Source: Gemmatimonas phototrophica
GTDB lineage: Bacteria; Gemmatimonadota; Gemmatimonadetes; Gemmatimonadales; Gemmatimonadaceae
Direction: 5' to 3'
DNA length: 5,137 nucleotides
NCBI GenBank assembly: GCA_945870175.1
Contig: CAMBRJ010000252.1
Location: forward strand, 1 to 5,137
Part shown: positions 1 to 5,137 of the stretch, piece after piece
Layout: every line of letters begins with the position of its first letter
Position numbering within the stretch: position 1 is the stretch's first letter
Program-made: the position numbers and the translations under genes
The notes under the pieces: model-generated
The model's database searches: none
Seen by the model: the letters and a program-made list of their open reading frames with translations, nothing else
What the model was told of the DNA's origin: nothing

Positions 1-152
1 GAAGCTCGGCGTGTACGTAATCGTCGTCGGTTCGCCCGCCGCCAGCGCCGCCGCGAACGCAGCGGACGTGTCTACTTCGCTCGCGAACGTCTTCGCCTCC
101 GGGCGCAGGGCACGGAGGGCGGTGGCGATGCCACACGCCAGCCCGCCTCCAC
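1..152 (-). pseudogene. Frame-shifted continuation of the serine/threonine dehydratase-like gene (partial at window edge)
   Basis: Reading the minus strand from 153 down to 1 in the frame one base off the upstream CDS gives an uninterrupted stretch of 51 codons. It opens with GGGGLACGIATALRALRPEA and ends with TYTPSF at the window edge. The first part is the glycine-rich loop that holds the PLP phosphate in fold-type II PLP enzymes. The TPSF end fits the conserved segment (usually followed by Val-Asp-Gly-Ile-Gly) about 50 residues further on in dehydratases. Together with the upstream part it makes one normal family member, so this is the same gene after a single-base frameshift and not a separate gene. 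The C-terminal third or so of the enzyme lies beyond the left edge. It is unclear whether the break is a real mutation or a sequence error. Confidence 0.8.
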
Positions 153-704
153 CTACGGCACGATCACGGCGTCCACGTCGGGGAGATCCTCGAGGATCTC
201 CAAGCCGATCGTGCCGTTCCCCGCCATCACGCGCGGATCGCTGACGGGATGGATGAACAGCCCGTCCATCCCGTCGTACCGGTGCGACGTCATCACCTGC
301 CACCATTCGGCGAACGGCACGCGGATTACGTCGCCGCCAAGCCGCCGAATGGCATCGATCTTGGTCTGCGGCGCGTGGTCCGGGACCACGGCGGTACACG
401 GCACGCCGCGTTCGCGTGCCATCCACGCCACGCCCTGCGCCATGTTGCCGGCGCTGCAGGTGTACATGCCGCGCGCGAGCTCGGCCGGTGTCGCCATCGC
501 GAGGGCATTAGCGGCGCCGCGAATCTTGAAGGCGCCGATCGGCTGCAAGTTCTCCAGCTTGAGCCAGATCTCGCGTGGCGCGCCGTCGTGGTCAAGCGGC
601 ACGTGCAGGCGCACCAACGGTGTGCGCACCGCCGCTCCCCGTACGCGCTCACGCGCCGCCTCGATGTGGGCCAGCGTGAGATCCGCGAACGCGCGGTCGC
701 TCAC
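153..704 (-). CDS. PLP-dependent serine/threonine dehydratase-like enzyme, N-terminal part, broken by a frameshift
   Basis: This family removes water (then ammonia) from beta-hydroxy amino acids such as threonine, serine or hydroxyaspartate, using cytoplasmic PLP. The chosen start is GTG at 704. It overlaps the stop of the upstream reductase gene as GTGA and begins VSDRAFADLTLAHIEAARER, a usual family N-terminus; reading frame further upstream is only a shadow of the neighbour. Visible motifs are the PLP-lysine motif GAFKIRGA with Lys60, the substrate loop CSAGNMAQGVAW (83-94; Met replaces the common His) and AGNGTIGLEIL (161-171). The open frame ends after 183 residues at IVP-TAG, exactly where Val and the GGGG phosphate-binding loop should follow. 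Adding one G (a C on the plus strand near 156) restores the frame to the window edge. As written, the product would lack the phosphate-binding loop and be inactive. Substrate specificity cannot be read from what is present. Confidence 0.9.
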   Translation of the reverse strand: MSDRAFADLTLAHIEAARERVRGAAVRTPLVRLHVPLDHDGAPREIWLKLENLQPIGAFKIRGAANALAMATPAELARGMYTCSAGNMAQGVAWMARERGVPCTAVVPDHAPQTKIDAIRRLGGDVIRVPFAEWWQVMTSHRYDGMDGLFIHPVSDPRVMAGNGTIGLEILEDLPDVDAVIVP

Positions 705-1693
705 CGCGTGCCGCCCAGATGCACCGTCACGCCGCGCCCCGTCGCTTGTGCCTGCGTGTACACATGGTGCGCCGCCGCGATGTCCTCGATGGCCAGACCG
801 AGCGATTTGAACAGCGTGATCTCGGTGGGGCTGCCTCGCCCGGGCCGCACGCCACGCAGTACGTCGCCGAGTTCGCCGACGATGTGCGCCTCGGTGATCG
901 CCCCTTCGCGAAGCGGGAAGAGATAGTCGCCCGCCTCGTTGATCGTGCTTTCTTGACGATCCACGAACAGGCGCGACGCGACCACCGCCGCCGTATCGAG
1001 TTCGCGGGCAAAGGCGACGCTCGACCCCACGGCATTGATGTGCGCGCCCGGCGCCACCCACGCGCCTTCGAGAATCGGCTCCCGTGATGCCGTGGTGGTG
1101 CAGATGATGTCGGCCTCGTGCACCGCGTCGCGCACCGATGGCATAACCTCGACCTCCACCGCGAACCGTTGCGCCGCCCACGCCGCGAAGGCGTCGGCAT
1201 GCGCACGCGTGCGGCTCCAGACGCGAACCCGTCGAAGGGTACGGGCCACCAGCATTGCTTCGAGATGCGTGCGTGCCTGCGTCCCGGCGCCCAGGATCGC
1301 GAGATCGCTGGCGTTGTCACGGGCCAGGGCCTGTGTGGCGACGCCACTGACGGCGGCGGTGCGAATCGCGGTGATCTCTGAGGCATCGGCAATCGCCACC
1401 AGCTGACCGTGCTCGGTTTCGTGCAGGAGTACGGCACCGATATGCGACTCGAGTCCCGCCGCGTGATTCCCGGAAAAGACGCTCACCGCTTTCAGGCCCA
1501 TCACGCCGAGTCCAGGAAGCCATCCGGGCATCACGCCAAGCACGCCCTTTTGTTCTGGACCGCGCATGACGGAGCGGAGCGGCTGCACGGCGTCACCGAC
1601 CGAAAGCGCGATCAAGGTGTCCCGCATGACGCGCATGCAGGCGTCCATCGGCAGGCACTCGCGAACGTCCTGCTGGCTGAGGATGAGAGTCAT
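701..1693 (-). CDS. Ornithine cyclodeaminase/mu-crystallin family NAD(P)-dependent reductase
   Basis: The 330-residue protein has the usual length of the family. Its start MTLILSQQDVRECLPMD matches the family N-terminus; I see no clear Shine-Dalgarno sequence before the ATG at 1693. Family landmarks are Arg40, Lys68 in GLKAVSVF, Arg111 in ITAIRTAAVSG, the Rossmann nucleotide loop LAILGAGTQA (131-140), INAVGSSVAFAREL (219-232) and the C-terminal FKSLGLAIEDIAAA (295-308). Members include ornithine cyclodeaminase, alanine dehydrogenase, ketimine reductase, iminosuccinate reductase and the ectoine-degradation protein EutC. The Asp that true ornithine cyclodeaminases carry in the GxD segment is replaced by Ser here (GSS, 223-225). 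A reductase or dehydrogenase acting on an imine or keto acid is therefore likelier than ornithine cyclisation. The 4-base overlap with the downstream dehydratase start suggests translational coupling and a shared pathway. Confidence 0.93.
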   Translation of the reverse strand: MTLILSQQDVRECLPMDACMRVMRDTLIALSVGDAVQPLRSVMRGPEQKGVLGVMPGWLPGLGVMGLKAVSVFSGNHAAGLESHIGAVLLHETEHGQLVAIADASEITAIRTAAVSGVATQALARDNASDLAILGAGTQARTHLEAMLVARTLRRVRVWSRTRAHADAFAAWAAQRFAVEVEVMPSVRDAVHEADIICTTTASREPILEGAWVAPGAHINAVGSSVAFARELDTAAVVASRLFVDRQESTINEAGDYLFPLREGAITEAHIVGELGDVLRGVRPGRGSPTEITLFKSLGLAIEDIAAAHHVYTQAQATGRGVTVHLGGTR

Positions 1694-1901
1694 GTGGGAA
1701 GCTACGCCGGCAAAGATCTCGGAAACAGGGGAGGCGCGTTAGGCCCCCCTAAATGCGACGGTCGACAATCTGCTGAATCTCGAGTCGGCCGGCGGCGCGC
1801 ACGTTTCGCCTGATGGGCGCCGAGTGGTGTCCAGCGTTAGCAGCACCGAATGGAAAGCGGACGCGCCCGTCTGGCCTACGCGAGCGTTCCAACCGGACGG
1901 C

Positions 1902-1955
1902 GGGCACGCCGCCGCCCGTCACGCGACGCTGGCGAGCTCGAAAATTGCACCGTAC
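1902..1955 (+). repeat. Dispersed intergenic repeat, copy 1
   Basis: The 19 bases 1902-1920 (GGGCACGCCGCCGCCCGTC) are identical to 3471-3489. After one inserted A at 1921, similarity continues: CGCGACGCTGGC matches CGCGGCGTTGGC at 10 of 12 positions, and a further 22 bases ending GC(A/G)CCGTAC match at 13. In total about 42 of 53 aligned positions agree. Both copies lie outside genes, in the same orientation, one on each side of the propeller gene. Copy 1 can fold on itself: 1896-1903 pairs with 1912-1920 with one bulged base. Confidence 0.6.
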
Positions 1956-2012
1956 AGTGGTAGGGCTAGCTAACGCCAGGTTAGGCGGCAGTAGCTGTCG
2001 CGCAACGTCTCA

Positions 2013-2034
2013 GCAGCGCGAGTGCTGGCGCTGC
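2013..2034 (-). terminator. Possible stem-loop downstream of the propeller gene
   Basis: GCAGCGC (2013-2019) and GCGCTGC (2028-2034) form a perfect 7-bp stem with an 8-base loop, 13 bases after the propeller gene stop in the direction of transcription. No T-run follows on the minus strand, so it is not a classical intrinsic terminator. It could protect the mRNA 3' end or be chance in GC-rich DNA. Confidence 0.3.
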
Positions 2035-2047
2035 CAACGTCGCCCGA

Positions 2048-3166
2048 TCACCGACGGACAAACTTCTGCACGCGGCGACCCCCACCCACTTCCGACGTGT
2101 AGACGTTGCCGCGGGAATCGACCGCGACATTGTGGAGGAAGACAAACTGTCCGGCGTAGCGGCCGATGCGGCCAAACGCGCTGACCTCCTCGAGCGTTTG
2201 CCGATCAAACAGGTGGATCCGCCCATTCCCCGCGTCGGCCACGTAGAGGTAGCGCTGCCCCGCATCCTCGGAGAACGCAATGGAAAATGCCGTACCAAGC
2301 AGCTTCGTGCGCCGCTCGATGAAGAACTCGCGTTCGAACTTCCCGGCCAGTGAGAATATCTGAATGCGATTGTTCAGGCGATCCGCGACGTAGACCCGCC
2401 CGTCGTTCGACACCCGGATCCCGTGGACCGTGTTGAATTGCGACGCACCAGGTCCGGTCGGTTGCGGCGTATTGTCGGCCCGGTCATCCGGACGGTTGCC
2501 GTAGGCGCCCCACATGCGTTTGAACGTGCCCGCGTCGGCATCGTAGACGATGACGCGACGGTTCACATACCCGTCCGCGACGAACAGTTCATTGGTGGGG
2601 GGATACACGAACATATCCGCGGCGTTGTTGAGGTTCGCGGTATCGAGACTCCCGCGACTGGCCCCTCGATGCCCGATTTGCAGTAGGAACGTGCCATCCC
2701 GCGTGAACTTGAGGAGTTGGTTCTCGGTCTTCTCGCGGAGCCGAGGCCCGCCGGCTGAGGACAGCCAGACGTTTCCCTTATAGTCGACGTGGATGCCATG
2801 CTCGTCGGCCGGCCACTCAAACCCGGCGCCCGGGCCGCCCCAGCCCCGGACGTACTCGCCCTCCGCCGTGAACTCCATCACCGGCGGCGCGGCCGTACAG
2901 CACTCGGCCTCGCCATTCAGCGCCACTTCGTCCGTACCCAGCGACCACGGGCGCTGAAGGATCCACACGTGGTCTCGTTCGTCGACGGCGACCCCCGACA
3001 CTTGCCCGAGCGTCCATTGCTTCGGGACCGTCGGCCAGGTGGGATCGACTTCGTAGGTGGGCGCCAGGGGCGCCGCCGGATCGGCGGAACGGGCGGCGAG
3101 TCGTTCAGCCAAGACGACGCTGACGAGCGCCGCAACGAACAGGGTGGCGGTGCTACGCGAGGTCAT
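2048..3166 (-). CDS. Secreted NHL-repeat beta-propeller protein, peptidyl-hydroxyglycine lyase-like
   Basis: The ATG at 3166 gives 372 residues and places a signal peptide at the very start (MTSRSTATLFVAALVSVVLA, then Ala-rich sequence to about residue 28). A longer TTG-started form from 3208 only adds sequence before the signal peptide. Six NHL-type blades are visible: about 52-70, 115-135, 178-209, 243-272, 290-321 and 338-370, with repeated patterns such as GNVWL, ELFVADGY, RVYVADRLNNRIQIF and YLYVADAGNGRIHLF. A vicinal Cys pair (89-90, AECCTAAPPVMEF) sits between blades 1 and 2. Blades 3, 4 and 6 resemble the catalytic domain of peptidyl-alpha-hydroxyglycine alpha-amidating lyase, with Tyr200 (DGY), His248 and His345 in the expected places; Asn stands where that enzyme has its first zinc His. 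It is probably periplasmic or extracellular. The substrate is unknown, and a purely binding role is possible. It appears to be transcribed alone. Confidence 0.9.
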   Translation of the reverse strand: MTSRSTATLFVAALVSVVLAERLAARSADPAAPLAPTYEVDPTWPTVPKQWTLGQVSGVAVDERDHVWILQRPWSLGTDEVALNGEAECCTAAPPVMEFTAEGEYVRGWGGPGAGFEWPADEHGIHVDYKGNVWLSSAGGPRLREKTENQLLKFTRDGTFLLQIGHRGASRGSLDTANLNNAADMFVYPPTNELFVADGYVNRRVIVYDADAGTFKRMWGAYGNRPDDRADNTPQPTGPGASQFNTVHGIRVSNDGRVYVADRLNNRIQIFSLAGKFEREFFIERRTKLLGTAFSIAFSEDAGQRYLYVADAGNGRIHLFDRQTLEEVSAFGRIGRYAGQFVFLHNVAVDSRGNVYTSEVGGGRRVQKFVRR

Positions 3167-3456
3167 ATGGCATCTTGAAGGTGGCCCGCCGTTGAAGAGG
3201 CGGAGCAAAACAAAGGGGCAGGAACATTAGTCGAGTTTGTCCCATGCGGCGGGACCGCCGCCGAGCGAACGCGCCCTGCTGCAGCGGACGCTCCAACACG
3301 ATGCGAGCGAAGCGAGCAACCGAGTCGCCCCACTGCAGCACGTCTCGTTCTGCGGCGCCGCGACAGCGCGGACGATGCCATGCTTCGATGACCGCCGCCG
3401 GATTGTGCGCGGCCACTGGCAACAGCGCAAGCGCGGGACCGTCGGGCATTCGTCGC

Positions 3457-3473
3457 CCCTGCGAGACGCAGGG
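3457..3473. repeat. Short perfect inverted repeat abutting repeat copy 2
   Basis: CCCTGCG (3457-3463), a 3-base AGA loop and CGCAGGG (3467-3473) form a perfect 7-bp hairpin. Its last three bases are the first three of intergenic repeat copy 2. It lies about 290 bases upstream of the propeller gene start, too far to act directly on its translation. Copy 1 lacks the same hairpin but has a different self-complementary arm at the same side. Confidence 0.5.
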
Positions 3474-3523
3474 CACGCCGCCGCCCGTCCGCGGCGTTGG
3501 CGCGGTAAGCGATCGCGCCGTAC
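3471..3523 (+). repeat. Dispersed intergenic repeat, copy 2
   Basis: This is the second copy of the element at 1902-1955, in direct orientation and about 1.57 kb away. It has the identical 19-base core (3471-3489) followed by diverged sequence that keeps nearly the same spacing up to the shared CCGTAC (3518-3523). A small inverted repeat, GGCGCG/CGCGCC, lies inside it (3499-3504 and 3514-3519). Confidence 0.6.
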
Positions 3524-3702
3524 GTTCGACGGGTAGTCGACCGACCCCGATGGAAATGCCTATCCCGATCGGCGTGGCGCGCTCCCTCCTCGTGTGGGCA
3601 AGCTGGACATGAACCTTCGCCGAACACAGACTTGGCTTGCTTCGTCTCCGGCTTCTGGGCGCGCGACCGCGGATCACCGTACCCCTCACGACCTGCACCG
3701 CA

Positions 3703-4107
3703 ATGCACCTTATGCGACGGAAAATCGACGACGGGTTGGATCACGCCGTGCGACGGCTCGATGACGCCCGACCCGGCACGCGTGTCTTGCCGAGGTTGGC
3801 GTGCGTCTGTTCATTCGCGGCGCTTCTCGCGTTCGCCGCGCCCGCCGGAGCGCAGGTCACGCAGCCCGCTGGTCTCCGCGCCAAGACACCGGCGTCCCGA
3901 GCGGGCACCGACAGCACCGCGTCAACGCCCGCGGCTATCGATCGTTCACCGGCGGAGCGGACGTTGTGGACGGTGCCGCTGCCCGTGAAGGTGCCGACTC
4001 GCCGCACCGAGGGGCCGTCGATGCGCGACGCCGTGGGGATCGCCAAGGCGACGAAGGCTGCCGCACGCCAGAAGGCGCCGCCGTCGCGCAAGCCGCCCAC
4101 GCGGTAG
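3703..4107 (+). CDS. Small exported hypothetical protein rich in Ala, Pro and basic residues
   Basis: I do not recognise a family. From the ATG at 3703 the product has 134 residues. The clearest sign of a real gene is a signal peptide: a basic region ending RVLPR, a hydrophobic stretch LACVCSFAALLAFAA (32-46) and a PAGA-Q cleavage site after residue 50. The mature part is low in complexity, with Ser/Thr/Ala-rich sequence (60-85), a short WTVPLPVKVP segment (89-98) and a Lys/Arg/Pro-rich tail. Third positions are GC-rich, increasingly so toward the end. No start has a convincing ribosome binding site. ATG 3712 and GTG 3748 are alternatives; the last gives a more usual signal-peptide length. 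The frame stops at TAG 4105-4107, yet coding-like sequence resumes in the same frame beyond it, so the gene may be an interrupted form of a 184-residue protein. Confidence 0.55.
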   Translation: MHLMRRKIDDGLDHAVRRLDDARPGTRVLPRLACVCSFAALLAFAAPAGAQVTQPAGLRAKTPASRAGTDSTASTPAAIDRSPAERTLWTVPLPVKVPTRRTEGPSMRDAVGIAKATKAAARQKAPPSRKPPTR

Positions 4108-4133
4108 CGCGCTCGATCGGTCGATCGGCGCGC
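4107..4133 (+). terminator. Strong GC hairpin at the stop codon of the small exported protein gene
   Basis: The arm GCGCGCTCGATCG (4107-4119) pairs with CGATCGGCGCGC (4122-4133): 12 base pairs with one bulged T (4113). The formal loop is two bases, or four if the innermost pair opens. It starts on the last base of the TAG stop. There is no T-run after it, so termination is uncertain. It could instead slow ribosomes or stabilise the transcript. Confidence 0.4.
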
Positions 4134-4260
4134 GGCGTCTACCACCCCCGGCGCCACCGGCCGGTTCTCCGATGTTGAGGCCGAGATGCGCTACTCCCTG
4201 CATCAGTGGCGTGTAAGCGCGCTGTTCACCGACAACCCGGGCAAGGTTTCGCGGCGGTAA
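4108..4260 (+). pseudogene. In-frame coding-like tail after the stop of the small exported protein gene
   Basis: In the same frame as the preceding gene, 50 codons are open from the TAG (4105-4107) to TAA 4258-4260. From 4141 on the peptide has balanced composition and a two-strand beta-hairpin look: FSDVEAEMRYSLHQ (residues alternate in polarity), then WRVSALFTDNPGKVSRR. About 85% of its third positions are G or C, like the confident genes. It ends 6 bases before the stop of the convergent amidase gene. It may be the true C-terminus of the upstream protein cut off by a nonsense change or sequence error, or the remnant of another gene. A short protein starting at ATG 4186 (24 residues) is possible but not favoured. 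Confidence 0.4.
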
Positions 4261-4266
4261 CGGAGT

Positions 4267-5137
4267 TCAGCCGGTAAGCACCGGCCGCCGGTTGCCAAGG
4301 CCGGTGGCCGCTTCGACCACTCGGGCCACCACCAGCAACCCCGCCTCGTCGTACAGCCGGCCCGCGAGGGTAAATCCAGTCGGCGTGCCGTTCTCGCGAA
4401 ACCCCGTGGGCACCGCAATCGCCGGATGGCCCGTCAAGCTCGTGATGGGGTTGAGGCTGGTGGGATCGAGCGTAACCGGACCGGAGACCATAACGTCCAC
4501 GTCCTTTGTCGCTCGCGCGTAGGCTTCCATGAGGCGGAGCCGCACGCGGTTCGCCTGCAGGTAATCCACGGCCGTGACCAGGTGATACGCCCGCAGGTCG
4601 TTGCGCACCCGCTGCGCGCGGAGGCCCGCATCAGCGCCACGAGTCACCACGGTTTCAAAACCCGCAGCGCGTTCGGTGTACTCGATGAAGTACGTCAGGT
4701 CGCTCGTGGGCACGTTGACCGTGCGAATCTCAACACCGGCCGCTCGAAGTGCATCAAGCGCCCTTGTGTTGTTCGCGCGCACCGCCGGGTCCTTCTCCAG
4801 TTCGAGCATGCCGTCGACGACACCCACCACCTTGCCCTTGGCGGATTCTCGGCTGTCCCAGGCGAACGGCAGGCCTTCGGGCACGGCGAGGTCGTAGCCG
4901 TCGGGACCGGCGATGGCATGCAGCACAATCGCGCAGTCCTCAACCGTGCGGCAGAGGGGGCCGATCTTATCGAGCGTCCACCCGGCGGCCATCACGCCGC
5001 GCCGGCTGACGCGGCCGAAGGTGGGACGCAGGCCCACCACGCCGCACCGCACCGCAGGCGACAGGATCGATCCTCCGGTGTCGGTGCCAATCGCAAAACC
5101 AACAAGCCCCGCAGCCGCCGCGGCGCCCGATCCCGCC
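4267..5137 (-). CDS. Amidase signature family hydrolase (C-terminal 289 residues, N-terminus beyond window)
   Basis: Amidase-signature enzymes hydrolyse C-N amide bonds with a Ser-cisSer-Lys triad; GatA and fatty-acid amide hydrolase are members. The frame is open to the right window edge, so the internal GTG at 5052 is not the real start. The signature core FAIGTDTGGSILSPAVRCG is visible, and the nucleophilic Ser codon is at 5068-5070. The cis-Ser expected about 24 residues before it, and the Lys, lie outside the window. Further family features are GLRPTFGRVSRRGV, the GPLCRTVEDCAIVLHAIAG segment, the late SLTGHPAIAVPTGF motif and the closing GFTLAGRLYDEAGLLVVARV. About 290 residues of a usual 450-500 are present. 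It looks like a stand-alone GatA-like amidase; nothing in the window indicates GatB/GatC partners. The substrate is unknown. It converges on the plus-strand gene region ending at 4260. Confidence 0.92.
   Translation of the reverse strand, partial: AGSGAAAAAGLVGFAIGTDTGGSILSPAVRCGVVGLRPTFGRVSRRGVMAAGWTLDKIGPLCRTVEDCAIVLHAIAGPDGYDLAVPEGLPFAWDSRESAKGKVVGVVDGMLELEKDPAVRANNTRALDALRAAGVEIRTVNVPTSDLTYFIEYTERAAGFETVVTRGADAGLRAQRVRNDLRAYHLVTAVDYLQANRVRLRLMEAYARATKDVDVMVSGPVTLDPTSLNPITSLTGHPAIAVPTGFRENGTPTGFTLAGRLYDEAGLLVVARVVEAATGLGNRRPVLTG

Larger units (their letters stand above)
1694..2047. other. Intergenic region between the propeller gene and the reductase gene
   Basis: I see no convincing gene in these 354 bases. 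The open frames that cross it lack family-like sequence, good starts and neighbour-like codon use. It should contain the promoter of the reductase/dehydratase unit, but no -35/-10 pair stands out. It does hold one copy of the intergenic repeat (1902-1955) and a stem-loop shortly after the propeller gene stop (2013-2034). It also holds two GTTAGGC heptamers (1738-1744 and 1980-1986); the second forms the small palindrome CTAAC-gccag-GTTAG (1970-1984). Confidence 0.6.
3167..3702. other. Divergent intergenic region upstream of the propeller and small exported protein genes
   Basis: About 536 bases lie between two divergently oriented genes and should carry both promoters; I cannot point to reliable promoter hexamers. 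It contains intergenic repeat copy 2 (3471-3523), the adjoining inverted repeat (3457-3473) and the internal direct repeat GCGAGC-gaa-GCGAGC (3303-3317). A minus-strand frame from ATG 3449 to TAG 3153 (98 codons) overlaps the propeller gene start by 14 bases. Its third-position GC is only about 73%, below that of the confident genes, and I recognise no family, so I do not call it a gene. Confidence 0.55.

Noticed and set aside
211..926. Long plus-strand frames opposite the dehydratase and reductase genes
   Set aside because: They are antisense shadows with Arg/Ala/Pro/His-rich composition and no family motifs; the minus-strand genes have clear motifs.
153..1181. A 342-codon minus-strand frame as one long gene
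   Set aside because: Its first 159 codons are out-of-frame sequence from the reductase gene with Arg/Gly-rich nonsense; the real protein starts at GTG 704.
1740..1840. Minus-strand peptide ending LEIQQIVDRRI before a stop at about 1750, as a possible gene remnant
   Set aside because: Too short, no start or upstream support, and similar-looking peptides arise by chance in several frames of this spacer.
3166..3208. Upstream TTG start for the propeller protein
   Set aside because: It would place 14 extra residues before a well-formed signal peptide; the ATG at 3166 puts the peptide at the N-terminus.
3303..3317. GCGAGC-gaa-GCGAGC as a possible regulator binding site
   Set aside because: Short low-complexity direct repeats of this kind are common in GC-rich DNA, and the site is not close to either gene start.
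3153..3449. A 98-codon minus-strand frame overlapping the propeller gene start, with a plausible-looking stretch (AAHNPAAVIEAWHR)
   Set aside because: Third-position GC is only about 73%, there is no recognisable family and no clear ribosome binding site, and its 3' end runs into the signal peptide of a confident gene.

Overview
This is a GC-rich bacterial window with short intergenic distances, GTG as well as ATG starts, two predicted exported proteins and a strong G/C preference at third codon positions. The style and the protein families suggest a soil-type Gram-negative bacterium such as Gemmatimonadota or Acidobacteriota. That is inference; there is no marker gene here.

Region 1 (1-1693, minus strand) is a two-gene unit. 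The upstream gene (701-1693) encodes an ornithine cyclodeaminase/mu-crystallin family NAD(P)-dependent enzyme. It overlaps by 4 bases (GTGA) the start of a PLP-dependent serine/threonine dehydratase-like gene that runs off the left edge. The dehydratase frame breaks at 155/156. The expected glycine-loop residues Val-Gly-Gly-Gly-Gly become a TAG stop, and one missing base restores a full-quality match that continues to base 1. A dehydratase that makes an imine paired with an imine/ketimine reductase is the logic of the BhcB/BhcD and EutB/EutC pairs, so the unit may convert a beta-hydroxy amino acid to an amino acid.

Region 2 (1694-3702) holds one secreted six-bladed NHL beta-propeller gene (2048-3166, minus). 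It keeps several residues of the peptidyl-alpha-hydroxyglycine alpha-amidating lyase fold. Long non-coding stretches flank it, and each contains one copy of a diverged direct repeat of about 53 bp with a perfect 19-bp core. This is probably a dispersed intergenic repeat of this genome.

Region 3 (3703-4260, plus strand) holds a small Ala/Pro/basic-rich protein with a signal peptide. It stops at a TAG that is also the foot of a strong GC hairpin. The same reading frame continues beyond the TAG for 50 codons and contains a well-formed, coding-like C-terminal segment. The gene may therefore be interrupted or decaying.

Region 4 (4267 to the right edge, minus strand) is the C-terminal part of an amidase-signature hydrolase that includes its nucleophilic serine. 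It converges on region 3.

The window holds no tRNA, rRNA, CRISPR array or recognisable transposase. The points most worth checking are the dehydratase/reductase pair with its single-base frameshift, the repeats flanking the propeller gene, and the in-frame stop in the small exported protein gene.
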